Shown piece after piece: positions 41,577 through 50,183 of a stretch of DNA of 63,170 nucleotides (its first letter is position 1; every line of letters begins with the position of its first letter). The stretch spans positions 1-63,170 of the forward strand of contig CACWJZ010000007.1 in the NCBI GenBank assembly GCA_902761365.1, read 5' to 3'. The stretch is from an uncultured Eubacteriales bacterium. Lineage in GTDB: Bacteria; Bacillota; Clostridia; Christensenellales; CAG-138. The notes under the pieces are model-generated. The model was not told the DNA's origin and did no database searches. It worked only from the letters and a program-made list of their open reading frames with translations. The position numbers were made by a program, and so were the translations under genes.

Positions 41577-42604
41577 CCCATTTTTTCTTCTGTCGAATCG
41601 GATCGGGAGGTTTGGACCGCTGCGGCAATCTTTTTGGTGACGCCGCCCTGCACCAGCTTCCGGGCCTGGCGGATTGCGTTGAAGAACGCCTTGGCGTTGG
41701 AGCTGCCGTGAGCCTTGATGACGCCGCCGTTGACGCCCAGCAGGGGCGCCCCGCCCACCTCGGTATAGTCCATCTTTTTCTTCAGGGCGGCGAAGGCGGG
41801 CTTAGCAATGGCGCCGCCGATGGTGCCACGGATCGACCCCATGAGCTCCGTCTTCAGCATGGCGGTGATGGCCTTGGCGGTGCCCTCGGTGCTCTTGAGG
41901 AGCACGTTCCCCGCGAAGCCATCCGTGACCACCACGTCGAAATCGCCGCTCATGAGCTCCCTGGCCTCGCAGTTGCCGGTAAAGCGAATGCCCTCCAGTG
42001 CCTGCAAAAGCGGATATGTCTCCTTGGTGAGCTCGTTCCCCTTCTCAGCCTCCTCGCCGTTGTTCAACAGGCCCACGGCGGGGTCCTTCACGCCCTCCAC
42101 CAGCTCCATATAGGCGCTGCCCATCTGGGCGAACTGGACGAGATACGGGGGCTTGCAATCCACGTTGGCTCCGGCGTCGATGATCATGGTGTGACCGCCC
42201 TGGAGATTGGGGATGAGGGGCGCCAGCGCCGGCCGCTGCACGTCCTTGATACGGCGGATGACGAGGGTGCCGCAGGCAAGGACCGCGCCGGTGCTGCCCG
42301 CGCTGATGAAGCAGTCCGCCGCCTGATCCGCCACGGCCTTGGCTGCCAGGACCATGGAGGAGCCCTTCTTGCGCCGCACGGCCACAGCGGGCGCTTCCTC
42401 ACAGGTGATGACCTCGGTAGCCGGCTTGACGACGAGCCGATCCGCCGGGTACTCCTTCCCTTCGAGACAGGCGTTGATCTGTGCCTCGTCGCCGAACAGC
42501 CAGATCACAAAATCGTTCTCCAGGTCCCGCAGGGCCATCAAAGCGCCGTCCACCACCGCTTGGGGGGCATTGTCGCCGCCCATAGCATCCAATACTAAGA
42601 TCAT
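41573..42604 (-). CDS. plsX: Phosphate acyltransferase PlsX
   Basis: 343 residues. The opening LVLDAMGGDNAPQAVVDGA, then CISAGSTGA-type DCFISAGSTGAVLACGT, IDAGANVDCKP, VVTDGFAGNVLLKS and GGAPLLGVNGGVIKAHGSS match PlsX throughout. It makes acyl-phosphate from acyl-ACP for phospholipid synthesis. GGAGC is 6 nt before the chosen ATG; a longer in-frame upstream start would lie before the promoter. FapR-type control is not visible. Confidence 0.96.
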   Translation of the reverse strand: MILVLDAMGGDNAPQAVVDGALMALRDLENDFVIWLFGDEAQINACLEGKEYPADRLVVKPATEVITCEEAPAVAVRRKKGSSMVLAAKAVADQAADCFISAGSTGAVLACGTLVIRRIKDVQRPALAPLIPNLQGGHTMIIDAGANVDCKPPYLVQFAQMGSAYMELVEGVKDPAVGLLNNGEEAEKGNELTKETYPLLQALEGIRFTGNCEARELMSGDFDVVVTDGFAGNVLLKSTEGTAKAITAMLKTELMGSIRGTIGGAIAKPAFAALKKKMDYTEVGGAPLLGVNGGVIKAHGSSNAKAFFNAIRQARKLVQGGVTKKIAAAVQTSRSDSTEEKMG

Positions 42605-42632
42605 AAGTCGCTCCTTCAAATACTTTTTCTGT

Positions 42633-42661
42633 AGTATACATGGATTCACCCATGATTTCAA
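42633..42661 (-). promoter_or_regulatory. SigA-type promoter of plsX
   Basis: Minus-strand TTGAAA-17 nt-TATACT, 28 nt before the start codon. Confidence 0.85.
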
Positions 42662-42698
42662 CCGCAAAAATGGTGAAGAAGCGCCAGGGACGATGGGA

Positions 42699-43103
42699 CT
42701 ATTTCTTCTGTCTGTCCAGCAGCAGTCCCTTCACCATGGCCCCGGCAATGCCCGTGGCGATGCAGATGATCAAATCCCCCACCAGCGCCCAGGAGGGAGA
42801 AACGTCCCCCAGGCACAGACATAAGCCCGCGATCAGGAGCACTTCGTACAAGGCCCCCGCCACGGCGCCTGTCAGGGCTGTCCGCTCCGACGCCTTGCGC
42901 AGGGCGAAGAACCCCGCCGCAAAGGGGCAGAGCACCTTCAGCATCCCGTTCACGGGGCCGATGGCCCCCTCCCCCGCCTTGTCCCAAAATAGCAGAAGCG
43001 ACAGGATCAGCATCCCGAGCAGGGCTATGCCGCAGCCCAGGAGGGCGCCCGTCAGCTGTCGCCAGGTGAATATGCCTTTGGTCCGCCTTGTCCGCTTTTT
43101 CAT
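42699..43103 (-). CDS. TIGR04086-type four-helix membrane protein
   Basis: 134 residues. A basic N-terminus (MKKRTRRTKGIFTW) is followed by four predicted transmembrane helices (about 18-40, 50-68, 75-95, 100-122). The pattern and the position downstream of yajC fit the TIGR04086 family of Firmicutes. Function unknown. GGGAGG lies before the ATG. It follows a terminator, so its transcription level is uncertain. Confidence 0.7.
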   Translation of the reverse strand: MKKRTRRTKGIFTWRQLTGALLGCGIALLGMLILSLLLFWDKAGEGAIGPVNGMLKVLCPFAAGFFALRKASERTALTGAVAGALYEVLLIAGLCLCLGDVSPSWALVGDLIICIATGIAGAMVKGLLLDRQKK

Positions 43104-43158
43104 ACCATGCCTCCCTATGCTTGATAAAAAAGCGTATGCGGCCAAGCTCCGTAAAATG

Positions 43159-43180
43159 AAAAAGCCGGCCCATGGCCGGC
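43159..43180 (-). terminator. Intrinsic terminator after yajC
   Basis: Minus-strand GCCGGCC/GGCCGGC with a 3-nt loop followed by TTTTT. Confidence 0.85.
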
Positions 43181-43197
43181 AAAGGGTTTGTTCGAAT

Positions 43198-43548
43198 TTA
43201 TTCCACCACGGACTCGTTCATGGTGTTCTCCGCACCCTTCTCCTCGATCTGGGAGATGGCACCGCGGGCAAAGACCAAATGGATCTTGTCGGGACCGACC
43301 TGCATGATCACATAGTCGTCCTTCACGGAGGTGATGGTGCCATAGATGCCACCGATGGTGCGGACCCGGTCGCCGGGCCGGATGGAGGCCAGCATCTCCT
43401 TGACTTTCTTATCCCGCTTGCGCTGGGGAATGATCATGACGGCCATGAGGACCACCATGATGAGGATCAGAGGCAGGGTGGACATGAGGGAAGAAGCGGT
43501 CCCCTCAGCAACTGCGGCCACGACGGGGCCCATGAAAAGATGCAGCAT
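43198..43548 (-). CDS. yajC: Preprotein translocase accessory subunit YajC
   Basis: 116 residues. One N-terminal membrane helix (LPLILIMVVLMAVMIIPQ) is followed by the diagnostic QRKRDKKVKEMLASIRPGDRVRTIGGIYGTI. YajC associates with SecDF-YidC. The ATG at 43548 was preferred, with GGAAAGG upstream; the frame extends to a TTG that lies between the promoter and the ribosome site. Confidence 0.93.
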   Translation of the reverse strand: MLHLFMGPVVAAVAEGTASSLMSTLPLILIMVVLMAVMIIPQRKRDKKVKEMLASIRPGDRVRTIGGIYGTITSVKDDYVIMQVGPDKIHLVFARGAISQIEEKGAENTMNESVVE

Positions 43549-43580
43549 GTACTTGATTTCCTTTCCGAATTTCAACTAAG

Positions 43581-43609
43581 ATTTTACGACAGAATCCTTC
43601 CCGCGTCAA
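43581..43609 (-). promoter_or_regulatory. SigA-type promoter of yajC
   Basis: Minus-strand TTGACG-17 nt-TAAAAT. Confidence 0.82.
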
Positions 43610-43614
43610 GAGAG

Positions 43615-43651
43615 AAAAAGCTCCTTCGCCTCCCAAGGAACGCGAAGGAGC
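43615..43651 (-). terminator. Intrinsic terminator after the 50-residue protein gene
   Basis: Minus-strand 10-bp stem GCTCCTTCGC/GCGAAGGAGC with a 12-nt loop and TTTTT tail, 6 nt after the small gene's stop. Confidence 0.85.
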
Positions 43652-43656
43652 CTGCT

Positions 43657-43809
43657 TCATTTGAGGAGCGAGCTGCGCGAGATCGCGCGAGCGGCCCGCT
43701 TGCCGTCCCGCTTCATGCGCCGCCATACGTCGGGATAGATGGCATTCACGGTCGTGACCGCCAGCACCATGCCGCCGATCATGCCCAAGCCAACACCTGC
43801 TGCTTTCAT
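43657..43809 (-). CDS. Small (50-residue) single-helix membrane protein
   Basis: Begins MKAAGVGLGMIGGMVLAVTT, a predicted membrane helix with glycine spacing, followed by a strongly basic tail (RRMKRDGKRAARAISR). It has AAGGCGG-type ribosome sequence 11-13 nt before the ATG and its own terminator, and lies between the cysteine desulfurase and yajC genes. No family is assigned. Short Gly-rich membrane helices with an Arg/Lys tail also occur in toxin-like or spore membrane peptides, but nothing here decides that. Confidence 0.6.
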   Translation of the reverse strand: MKAAGVGLGMIGGMVLAVTTVNAIYPDVWRRMKRDGKRAARAISRSSLLK

Positions 43810-43922
43810 GTTCGTTGTACCGCCTTTCCTTCACTTATGGAGGGACCAAAACAGCGTCCCTCTCCTGGTAGTATTCAGAAAAGGGACGAGAAGCATTCAG
43901 GAATTTTTTGTTTTTTTGTCGT

Positions 43923-45065
43923 TTATCCGCGCAGCCGCGCCACCGTCCTGGGCAGAAGATCCAGGACCCGGTCGATCTCCTCCGCCGTCGTGTAGCGGCC
44001 CATGGACAGTCTGAGCGGCGCACAGCGTCGTCCATCCAGCAGGCCCATGGCCCGCAGCACATGGCTGGGCTCGTTGGACCCAGCCGTGCAGGCGGACCCG
44101 GCGGAGGCGGCCACCCCCTGCATGTCCAGCAGGGCCAGCAGCTCGTCGGGCGATACGCCGTCGAACAGGAAGCTGACGATGCCGGGCAGCCGCTCCGTCC
44201 TGTGGCCGGTGAGCTGGCAGTCGGGCACAGCGGTCAGGGTGCCGTCGATCAGCTTTTCGGACAAAGCTTTGAGCCGCGCCTGCTCCTCATCCATATCCTC
44301 GTTCTGTTCCAAGAGAGCTTCCGCCATGCCCTGGATGCCGGCCACGTTCTCCGTTCCGGCCCGGCGGTGCTTCTCCTGCTCACCGCCCGTGATGAAGGGC
44401 GAAACGGCTGCGCCTTTGCGGATATAGACCGCGCCAACGCCCCGAGGGCCGTGGAACTTATGGGCGGAGACGGTCAGCAGGTCCACGTGCAACGCCTGCA
44501 CATCCACGGGCACATGGCCCGCGCCCTGTACCGCGTCCACATGGAATAGGATGCCCCGCTCCCGGCAGAGATTTCCGATGCTGGAGACGGGCTGCAGCGT
44601 GCCCACCTCGTTGTTGGCCAGCATGACGGACAGCAGGACCGTATCCGAACGCAGGGCTGCAAAAACGTCCACCACGGACACCCGGCCATAGCCGTCCACA
44701 GGCAGGACGGTGAGCCGGATGCTGCCCAGCTTTTCCAAAGAATACAGGGTGTTCAGCACCGAGGGATGCTCCACAGCGGAGGTGATCACATGGCTGCCCC
44801 GCGCCCGGTTCGCCTCGATGGCCCCCCACAGCAGGCAGTTGTTGCCCTCGCTCCCGCAGGAGGTGAAGACTATCTCTCCCTCCTGGGCGCCGATGCACCG
44901 GGCCACCTGTCCCCGGGCCCGTTCCAGAGCCTTTCGCGCCTCCCGGGCATAGCTGTGCAGGGAGGATGGGTTCCCCTGCTCCCCCTCCATATAAGGCAAC
45001 ATGGCCGCCAGCGCCCGGCGGGAAAGCCGGGTGGTGGCGGCGTTGTCCAAATAGATGCGGTCCAT
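43923..45065 (-). CDS. Cysteine desulfurase (NifS/IscS-like)
   Basis: 380 residues. The N-terminal YLDNAATTRLS, the PLP lysine in VSAHKFHGPRGVGAVY and the active-site Cys in SAGSACTAGSNEPSHVL are all present. It supplies sulfur for Fe-S clusters and tRNA thiolation, which fits the Fe-S-rich hydrogenase genes and TtcA-like protein elsewhere in the window. It begins 3 nt after trxA in the hisS-aspS-trxA unit. Confidence 0.93.
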   Translation of the reverse strand: MDRIYLDNAATTRLSRRALAAMLPYMEGEQGNPSSLHSYAREARKALERARGQVARCIGAQEGEIVFTSCGSEGNNCLLWGAIEANRARGSHVITSAVEHPSVLNTLYSLEKLGSIRLTVLPVDGYGRVSVVDVFAALRSDTVLLSVMLANNEVGTLQPVSSIGNLCRERGILFHVDAVQGAGHVPVDVQALHVDLLTVSAHKFHGPRGVGAVYIRKGAAVSPFITGGEQEKHRRAGTENVAGIQGMAEALLEQNEDMDEEQARLKALSEKLIDGTLTAVPDCQLTGHRTERLPGIVSFLFDGVSPDELLALLDMQGVAASAGSACTAGSNEPSHVLRAMGLLDGRRCAPLRLSMGRYTTAEEIDRVLDLLPRTVARLRG

Positions 45066-45068
45066 TTC

Positions 45069-45398
45069 TTAGAGGGCCTTGTTCAGCATCTGCTCCAAGG
45101 CGACCTTAGGCCGGGCGCCGATGGCCTTGTCCACCAGCTGGCCCTGCTTGAAGAGCATCAGCGTGGGGATGTTCATGACGCGGTACCGCTGCGCAAGCTC
45201 GCCCTGCTCGTCCACGTCCACCTTGGCGACGATGGCCTTGCCCGCGTACGCATTGGCGATCTCCTCCACGATAGGGGCGATCATTCGGCAGGGGCCGCAC
45301 CAGGTGGCCCAGAAGTCCACCAGCACGGGGGTGTCACCGGCGATGAGCTGGTCGAAGGCTTCCTCAGAACCGATATGGATCACGTTCTCGTTTGCCAT
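45069..45398 (-). CDS. trxA: Thioredoxin
   Basis: 109 residues with the active site [13 protein letters not shown] and the cis-proline region [10 protein letters not shown]. Cytosolic disulfide reductase. AAAGGAG is upstream; the gene lies 21 nt after aspS and runs directly into the cysteine desulfurase gene. Confidence 0.96.
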   Translation of the reverse strand: MANENVIHIGSEEAFDQLIAGDTPVLVDFWATWCGPCRMIAPIVEEIANAYAGKAIVAKVDVDEQGELAQRYRVMNIPTLMLFKQGQLVDKAIGARPKVALEQMLNKAL

Positions 45399-45419
45399 GA
45401 TGAGTCTCCTTTTTTTCGA

Positions 45420-47213
45420 TTAGTCTTCCAGGTCCTTGAAGCAGATATGCAGCTCATCCAGCTGCTTCTGCTCCACGGGGTAGGGCGCGCCGGTCAGAGG
45501 GTCGGAGGCGTTTTGCACCTTGGGGAAGGCGATCACGTCCCGGATGCTGCCCGCGCCACAGATAAGCATGACCAGCCTATCGAGGCCGTAGGCCAGGCCG
45601 CCGTGCGGGGGCGTGCCGTACTTGAAGGCGTTGAGCAGGAAGCCGAACCGCTGCTGAGCCGCCTCCTCGGTGAACCCCAGGGCTTTGAACATGCGCTTCT
45701 GGAGCTCGGCGGAATGGATACGGATGCTGCCGCCGCCGATCTCGTTGCCGTTGAGCACGATGTCGTAGGCCTTAGCCCGGACGGCGCCGGGGTCGGTCTC
45801 GATGAGGTCCAGATCCTCGTCCATGGGGCTGGTGAAGGGATGGTGCATGGCCATGAACCGGCCCTCCTCCTCGCTCCATTCAAATTGCGGGAACTCCACC
45901 ACCCACAACAGGGCGTAGGTGTTCTCGGGGATCAGGTTCAGCTTATTGGCCACCTTCAGGCGGAGCGCGCCCAGGGAGGCCCAGACCACGGTATTCTGAT
46001 CCGCCACGATGAACAGCAAGTCGCCCTTCTCGAAGTTGGCCCTTGCCTCGATGGTCGCCACCTCTTCAGATGAGAGGAACTTCAGGATGGGGCTCTGGAT
46101 GCCCTCGTCCTTGTAGTTCATCCAGGCGAGGCCCTTGGCCTTATAGGTCTTGACGAACTCGCCCTCGGCGTCGATCTCCTTGCGGGAGTAGTGATGGGAG
46201 CCGCCCTTCACGTTGATGCAGCGGACGGAGCCGCCGTTCTTGACGGCGTTGGCGAACACGGAGAAGCCGCTGTTCTTCACGATGTCGGTGAGATCGACCA
46301 GCTCCATGCCAAAGCGCACGTCGGGCTTGTCGGAGCCGTAACGGTTCATGGCGTCGATCCACTTGATCCGGGGCAGGGGGTTCGGGATGTCCACATCCAG
46401 GCACTCCTTGAAGACCCGGCGGAGGAACCCCTCGTTCATGGCCATCACATCGTCCTCCTCCACGAAGGACATTTCGAGGTCGATCTGGGTGAAGTCCGGC
46501 TGCCTATCAGCCCGCAAATCCTCGTCCCTAAAGCAGCGGGCGATCTGCATGTAGCGGTCGAAGCCGGAGACCATGAGCATCTGCTTGAAGAGCTGAGGGC
46601 TCTGGGGCAGGGCGTAGAAGCTGCCCGGATGGACCCGGGAGGGCACCAGATAGTCCCGGGCGCCTTCGGGGGTGCTGCCGGTCAGGACCGGAGTCTCGAT
46701 CTCCACGAAGCCGTTCTCCGCGAAGTACTCCCGGGTGATATGGGCGATCTTGTGCCGCATCATGAGGTTCTGCTGCATGACGGGCCGACGAAGGTCCAGA
46801 TACCGGTACTTGAGCCGCAGCAGCTCCCCGGCGTTGGTATCGTCGCTGACCTCGAAGGGCGGCGTCTCGCTGACGGAAAGGATCTTGAAGTCCTTCACCT
46901 TCACCTCCACCTCGCCGGTCTTCATCTTGGGGTTCACCATGTTGCCCGTCCGCGCCTCCAAGACGCCCCGGACGGCCAGCACGTACTCCGAACGGATGGT
47001 GGACGCCCGCGCATAGTCCTCCGCGCTCAGGGTGCTGCTGTCGAACACCACCTGCATGAGGCCGGACCTGTCCCTGAGCTGGATGAAGATCAGCGCGCCC
47101 AGATCGCGGCGCACGTTGCACCAGCCCATCAGCGTCACTTCCCTGCCCACGTCCGCCTTAGAAAGCTCCGTGCAGTAACAGGTGCGTTTCCATCCCTGCA
47201 GCAATTCACTCAT
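45420..47213 (-). CDS. aspS: Aspartyl-tRNA synthetase
   Basis: 597 residues, the bacterial type with an N-terminal OB fold, catalytic core and GAD insertion. Motifs: YLDLRRP, FLVPSR-like DYLVPSRVHPGSFYALPQSPQ, motif 2 FRDEDLRADRQPDFTQIDLEMSF, and motif 3 GLAYGLDRLVML. The start overlaps the hisS stop by 8 nt, so both are under the T-box. Confidence 0.97.
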   Translation of the reverse strand: MSELLQGWKRTCYCTELSKADVGREVTLMGWCNVRRDLGALIFIQLRDRSGLMQVVFDSSTLSAEDYARASTIRSEYVLAVRGVLEARTGNMVNPKMKTGEVEVKVKDFKILSVSETPPFEVSDDTNAGELLRLKYRYLDLRRPVMQQNLMMRHKIAHITREYFAENGFVEIETPVLTGSTPEGARDYLVPSRVHPGSFYALPQSPQLFKQMLMVSGFDRYMQIARCFRDEDLRADRQPDFTQIDLEMSFVEEDDVMAMNEGFLRRVFKECLDVDIPNPLPRIKWIDAMNRYGSDKPDVRFGMELVDLTDIVKNSGFSVFANAVKNGGSVRCINVKGGSHHYSRKEIDAEGEFVKTYKAKGLAWMNYKDEGIQSPILKFLSSEEVATIEARANFEKGDLLFIVADQNTVVWASLGALRLKVANKLNLIPENTYALLWVVEFPQFEWSEEEGRFMAMHHPFTSPMDEDLDLIETDPGAVRAKAYDIVLNGNEIGGGSIRIHSAELQKRMFKALGFTEEAAQQRFGFLLNAFKYGTPPHGGLAYGLDRLVMLICGAGSIRDVIAFPKVQNASDPLTGAPYPVEQKQLDELHICFKDLED

Positions 47214-48480
47214 TTTGATTGCCTCCTATCGTTTCTGCAATATCCTTGGCCGTGAGCGAGACCTCGATTTGCTCCCCGGTTGCCATCACCTTGATATTTC
47301 CCTTGCCAGCCGTCAGCTCGCTTTCGCCGATGACCAGCACGTGCTTTGCTTCCGTCTTGCCCGCGTACTTGAAGTTGGCCTTGACGCTGCGGCCCACATG
47401 ATCCGTATCGGCCGCATAGCCCAGCTTCCGAAGGCCGTTCACTAGTTCGAAGGCCTTCTGCCGCTCGCCGTCGCCCATGCCGAAGATGAGCACGTCCACA
47501 GGCTCCGGCTTCGGGACCTCCACACCTAGCTGATCGAGGTACAGCAGCAGCCGCTCGATGCCCAAGCCGAAGCCCACCGCGGCCACCTCCGGGCCGCCGA
47601 TCTGCCTGACCAGGCCGTCGTACCGACCGCCGCCGCAGAGGGTCCCCTGGGCGCCCGCCGCCCCGGATACGATCTCGAACACGGTGCGGGTGTAATAGTC
47701 GAGACCCCGGACCAGCATGGGGTCCATCTCATAGGGGATGCCGACGGCGTCCAGATACCCCCGGAGCTTGTCCATGTGGGTCCGACACTCGTCGCACACG
47801 TAGTCCATGGTATGCGGCGCATGGGTGTTGATCTTCTTGCAGCTCTCCACCTTGCAGTCCAAAACCCGCAGCGGATTCTTCTCGAGCCGCACCTGGCAGT
47901 CCTCGCAGAGCTCGTCCCGATGCGCCGCAAGGTAGGCCTTCAGGGCCGCCTGATACCGATCTCGGCACTTGGGGCAGCCGATGGAGTTGAGCTTCACGGT
48001 CAAATCCCGGGCGCCCATGGCGGTGAAGATGTCCCAGGCCATGGCGATGACCTCGGCGTCCGCACTGGGCTCCGGTGCGCCGAAGCACTCCACGCCGAAC
48101 TGATGGTGCTCCCGCAGCCGCCCCGCCTGAGGCCGCTCATAGCGGAACACGGGACAGTTGAGATAGTAGACCTTCAGGGGCATGGTCTCCGCAAAGAGCC
48201 CGTGCTCCACGAACATGCGCACGGTGCCGGCCGTACCCTCGGGCTTCAGCGTGATGCTGCGGCCGCCCTTGTCGTTGAAGGTGTACATCTCCTTCTGCAC
48301 CACGTCCGTGGTGTCGCCTACGGAGCGCAGGAACAGCTCCGTATGCTCGATGACCGGGGTCCGGACCTCCCTGAAGCCGTAGCGGGCGGTGGTCTTGCGG
48401 ATCAGCTCCTCCACATACTGCCAGCGATAGCTCTCCGCGGGGGTCACGTCCCGGGTGCCCTTAGGTGCCTGATATGCCAT
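47206..48480 (-). CDS. hisS: Histidyl-tRNA synthetase
   Basis: 424 residues from the chosen ATG. Class II motifs: GTRDVTPAES, motif 2 LNCPVFRYERPQAGRLREHHQFGVE, and the His-specific GLDYYTRTVFE and GGGRYDGL. An internal region with CPKC and CEDC pairs suggests a small zinc site. The second ATG has GGAGG 8 nt upstream; the first ATG (6 nt earlier) is too close to it. Follows a T-box leader. Confidence 0.96.
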   Translation of the reverse strand: MAYQAPKGTRDVTPAESYRWQYVEELIRKTTARYGFREVRTPVIEHTELFLRSVGDTTDVVQKEMYTFNDKGGRSITLKPEGTAGTVRMFVEHGLFAETMPLKVYYLNCPVFRYERPQAGRLREHHQFGVECFGAPEPSADAEVIAMAWDIFTAMGARDLTVKLNSIGCPKCRDRYQAALKAYLAAHRDELCEDCQVRLEKNPLRVLDCKVESCKKINTHAPHTMDYVCDECRTHMDKLRGYLDAVGIPYEMDPMLVRGLDYYTRTVFEIVSGAAGAQGTLCGGGRYDGLVRQIGGPEVAAVGFGLGIERLLLYLDQLGVEVPKPEPVDVLIFGMGDGERQKAFELVNGLRKLGYAADTDHVGRSVKANFKYAGKTEAKHVLVIGESELTAGKGNIKVMATGEQIEVSLTAKDIAETIGGNQNE

Positions 48481-48486
48481 ACTCAT

Positions 48487-48720
48487 TTCCTCCTGTACGA
48501 AAAAGCGGCCCCGTCTCCATGCGAGGGACGGAAGACCGCGGTGCCACCCTGATTAAGCGAAATTCGCTTCACTCTGGTTCTTAACGCGAACTGCTCGGCG
48601 GACCATTTCCTGCCCGCGGCTCCCGGATGTCCTTCAAAACGCTTTCTCCGCCCGGCTCCCACCGCCCCGAACTCGCTTGGGGAAAAGGTTGCGCTTCTAC
48701 TCTTCCGCTCTTTGCCTTTG
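48487..48720 (-). promoter_or_regulatory. T-box riboswitch leader of hisS-aspS
   Basis: The T-box sequence AGGGTGGCACCGCGG lies at 48550-48536 (minus strand). It is followed by a terminator (GCGG...CCGTC pairing with GACGGGGCCGC, then TTTTT, about 48540-48500). Upstream, stem I starts with GAAGAGTAGAAGCGC, whose AGUA is the usual loop-E element. On the 3' side of stem I, GAAGGACAT contains GAC (Asp, 48631-48629) overlapping CAT (His, 48629-48627) in the likely specifier region. Uncharged tRNA binding would favour the antiterminator and raise expression of both synthetases. Confidence 0.92.
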
Positions 48721-48724
48721 CTGT

Positions 48725-48753
48725 AGTATACCCGCCTTTTCGGCGCTTGTCAA
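48725..48753 (-). promoter_or_regulatory. Consensus promoter of the hisS-aspS T-box operon
   Basis: Minus-strand TTGACA-17 nt-TATACT; the -35 overlaps the hemZ stop codon. Confidence 0.92.
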
Positions 48754-50183
48754 TCGGAAAACAGACGATTTTTCTCGGCGAAAAGCTTCTCCTGCTTCTG
48801 ATACCAGGTGGGCACGTCCTTGGGGCTGGGCAGCCGCTCCACCCGCTCGCCCACGCCGTAGACCCGCTTGGTCATGGCTCCGGCCCCGTGGGACAAGATG
48901 CTGACCGTCTCCTCCATCATGTCGATGTTGTAGACGCATTCGGTGCCGGGCTTAGCGTACCCCACGTTCTCCAAGTTCCCCTGCATGTACTTCTGCCGGT
49001 ACATGTAGTAGGGCTTCATGCCCATGCGCCGGGCCGCTTCGGCTCCCAGGCGCACCATCTCCTCCACCGCCGCGCCGTCGGGCAGCGGGTACTCCTCCAG
49101 CCGTGCTTTCAGGCGGGAGGAGTGCTTGATGGCCAGGGTGTGGACCGTCAGGTTCTCCGGATCGAAGGCACGCACCGCCTCCAGGGTACGCACGAAATCC
49201 TCCACGCCCTCCCCCGGCAGCCCCGCGATCAGGTCCATGTTGATGCAGTCGAACCCCTCCTGCCGCGCCAGCTCGAAGGAGGCGGCGATGTCCGCGGCCG
49301 TGTGGAAGCGGCCAATGGCCTGGAGGGTCCTGTCGTTCATGGTCTGGGGGTTGATGCTGATGCGAGTTACCCCATGGGCCTTCAGCACCCGCAGCTTTTC
49401 CCGGGTGATGGTGTCGGGCCGCCCCGCCTCCACGGTGAATTCGTGGCCGGAGACGCCATAGGCCTGTTCCAGGGCGGACAGTACCCGATCCAATTCCGAT
49501 GCAGACAGGACCGTGGGCGTGCCGCCGCCGAAATAGAAGGTACGTATGGAAAAGCCAGTCTCCCGCAGCAGGTCGGAGCCCTGGCGGATGTCACCTATCA
49601 GATGGTCCGCGTACTTGCTGAGCACCCCTTCCTTCTTTGCCACCTCCGCCCCGAAGGAGCAGTAGAGGCAGCGACTACGGCAGAAGGGGATGTGCAGGTA
49701 CACGGAGGCGCTTTTTGGGGCCACGGACTCGATGTGGGGCCGCTGGACAGCGGTGATCTCCTCTATCAGCGCCTGCTTCTCAGGGGACACGGTGAACAGC
49801 TCCCGGAAGGATCGTCTGGCCTCGGCCTCCCCCTGCCGACCCGTGATCTCCCGAAAGAGCTTGGTGGGTCGGATGCCCGTGAGGGAGCCCCAGGGAGTGG
49901 CCACGGGATAGAGCGTCTGCATGACCTGGTAGACGCACAGCTTCAGTGCCCGCTTCTGCTGCCTCTTCACGTCCAGCCGATCGACGCCCGCCTGGACCGG
50001 GACGATCCGCTCCACATACTGGGGCATGGCCAGGCATTTGGCCTCGCCCTTGTAGAGCACGACAAAGAGCCGCAGCTCCGCTTCCGGGGCATAGGGCAAG
50101 ATGTCCGTCTGCCCCAGAAACAGACGGACTTCCTCGGTCATGTCGTTATAAAAGCCTTTGGCGTTGGTGATCAGCTGAACCAT
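48750..50183 (-). CDS. hemZ: Oxygen-independent coproporphyrinogen dehydrogenase-like radical SAM enzyme HemZ
   Basis: 477 residues. An N-terminal domain of about 165 residues specific to HemZ precedes the radical-SAM core with VYLHIPFCRSRCLYCSF (three Cys), FGGGTPTVLS, TVEAGRPDT and NMDLIAGLPGE. HemZ occurs in this synteny in Bacillus and Clostridia. Whether it acts in haem synthesis or on another substrate here is uncertain; no other hem genes are in the window. Its start overlaps the MBL gene by 13 nt. Confidence 0.92.
   Translation of the reverse strand: MVQLITNAKGFYNDMTEEVRLFLGQTDILPYAPEAELRLFVVLYKGEAKCLAMPQYVERIVPVQAGVDRLDVKRQQKRALKLCVYQVMQTLYPVATPWGSLTGIRPTKLFREITGRQGEAEARRSFRELFTVSPEKQALIEEITAVQRPHIESVAPKSASVYLHIPFCRSRCLYCSFGAEVAKKEGVLSKYADHLIGDIRQGSDLLRETGFSIRTFYFGGGTPTVLSASELDRVLSALEQAYGVSGHEFTVEAGRPDTITREKLRVLKAHGVTRISINPQTMNDRTLQAIGRFHTAADIAASFELARQEGFDCINMDLIAGLPGEGVEDFVRTLEAVRAFDPENLTVHTLAIKHSSRLKARLEEYPLPDGAAVEEMVRLGAEAARRMGMKPYYMYRQKYMQGNLENVGYAKPGTECVYNIDMMEETVSILSHGAGAMTKRVYGVGERVERLPSPKDVPTWYQKQEKLFAEKNRLFSD

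Noticed and set aside
45420..47213. Possible selenocysteine or recoding in aspS or hisS
   Set aside because: Both frames are continuous with all class II motifs; nothing needs recoding.
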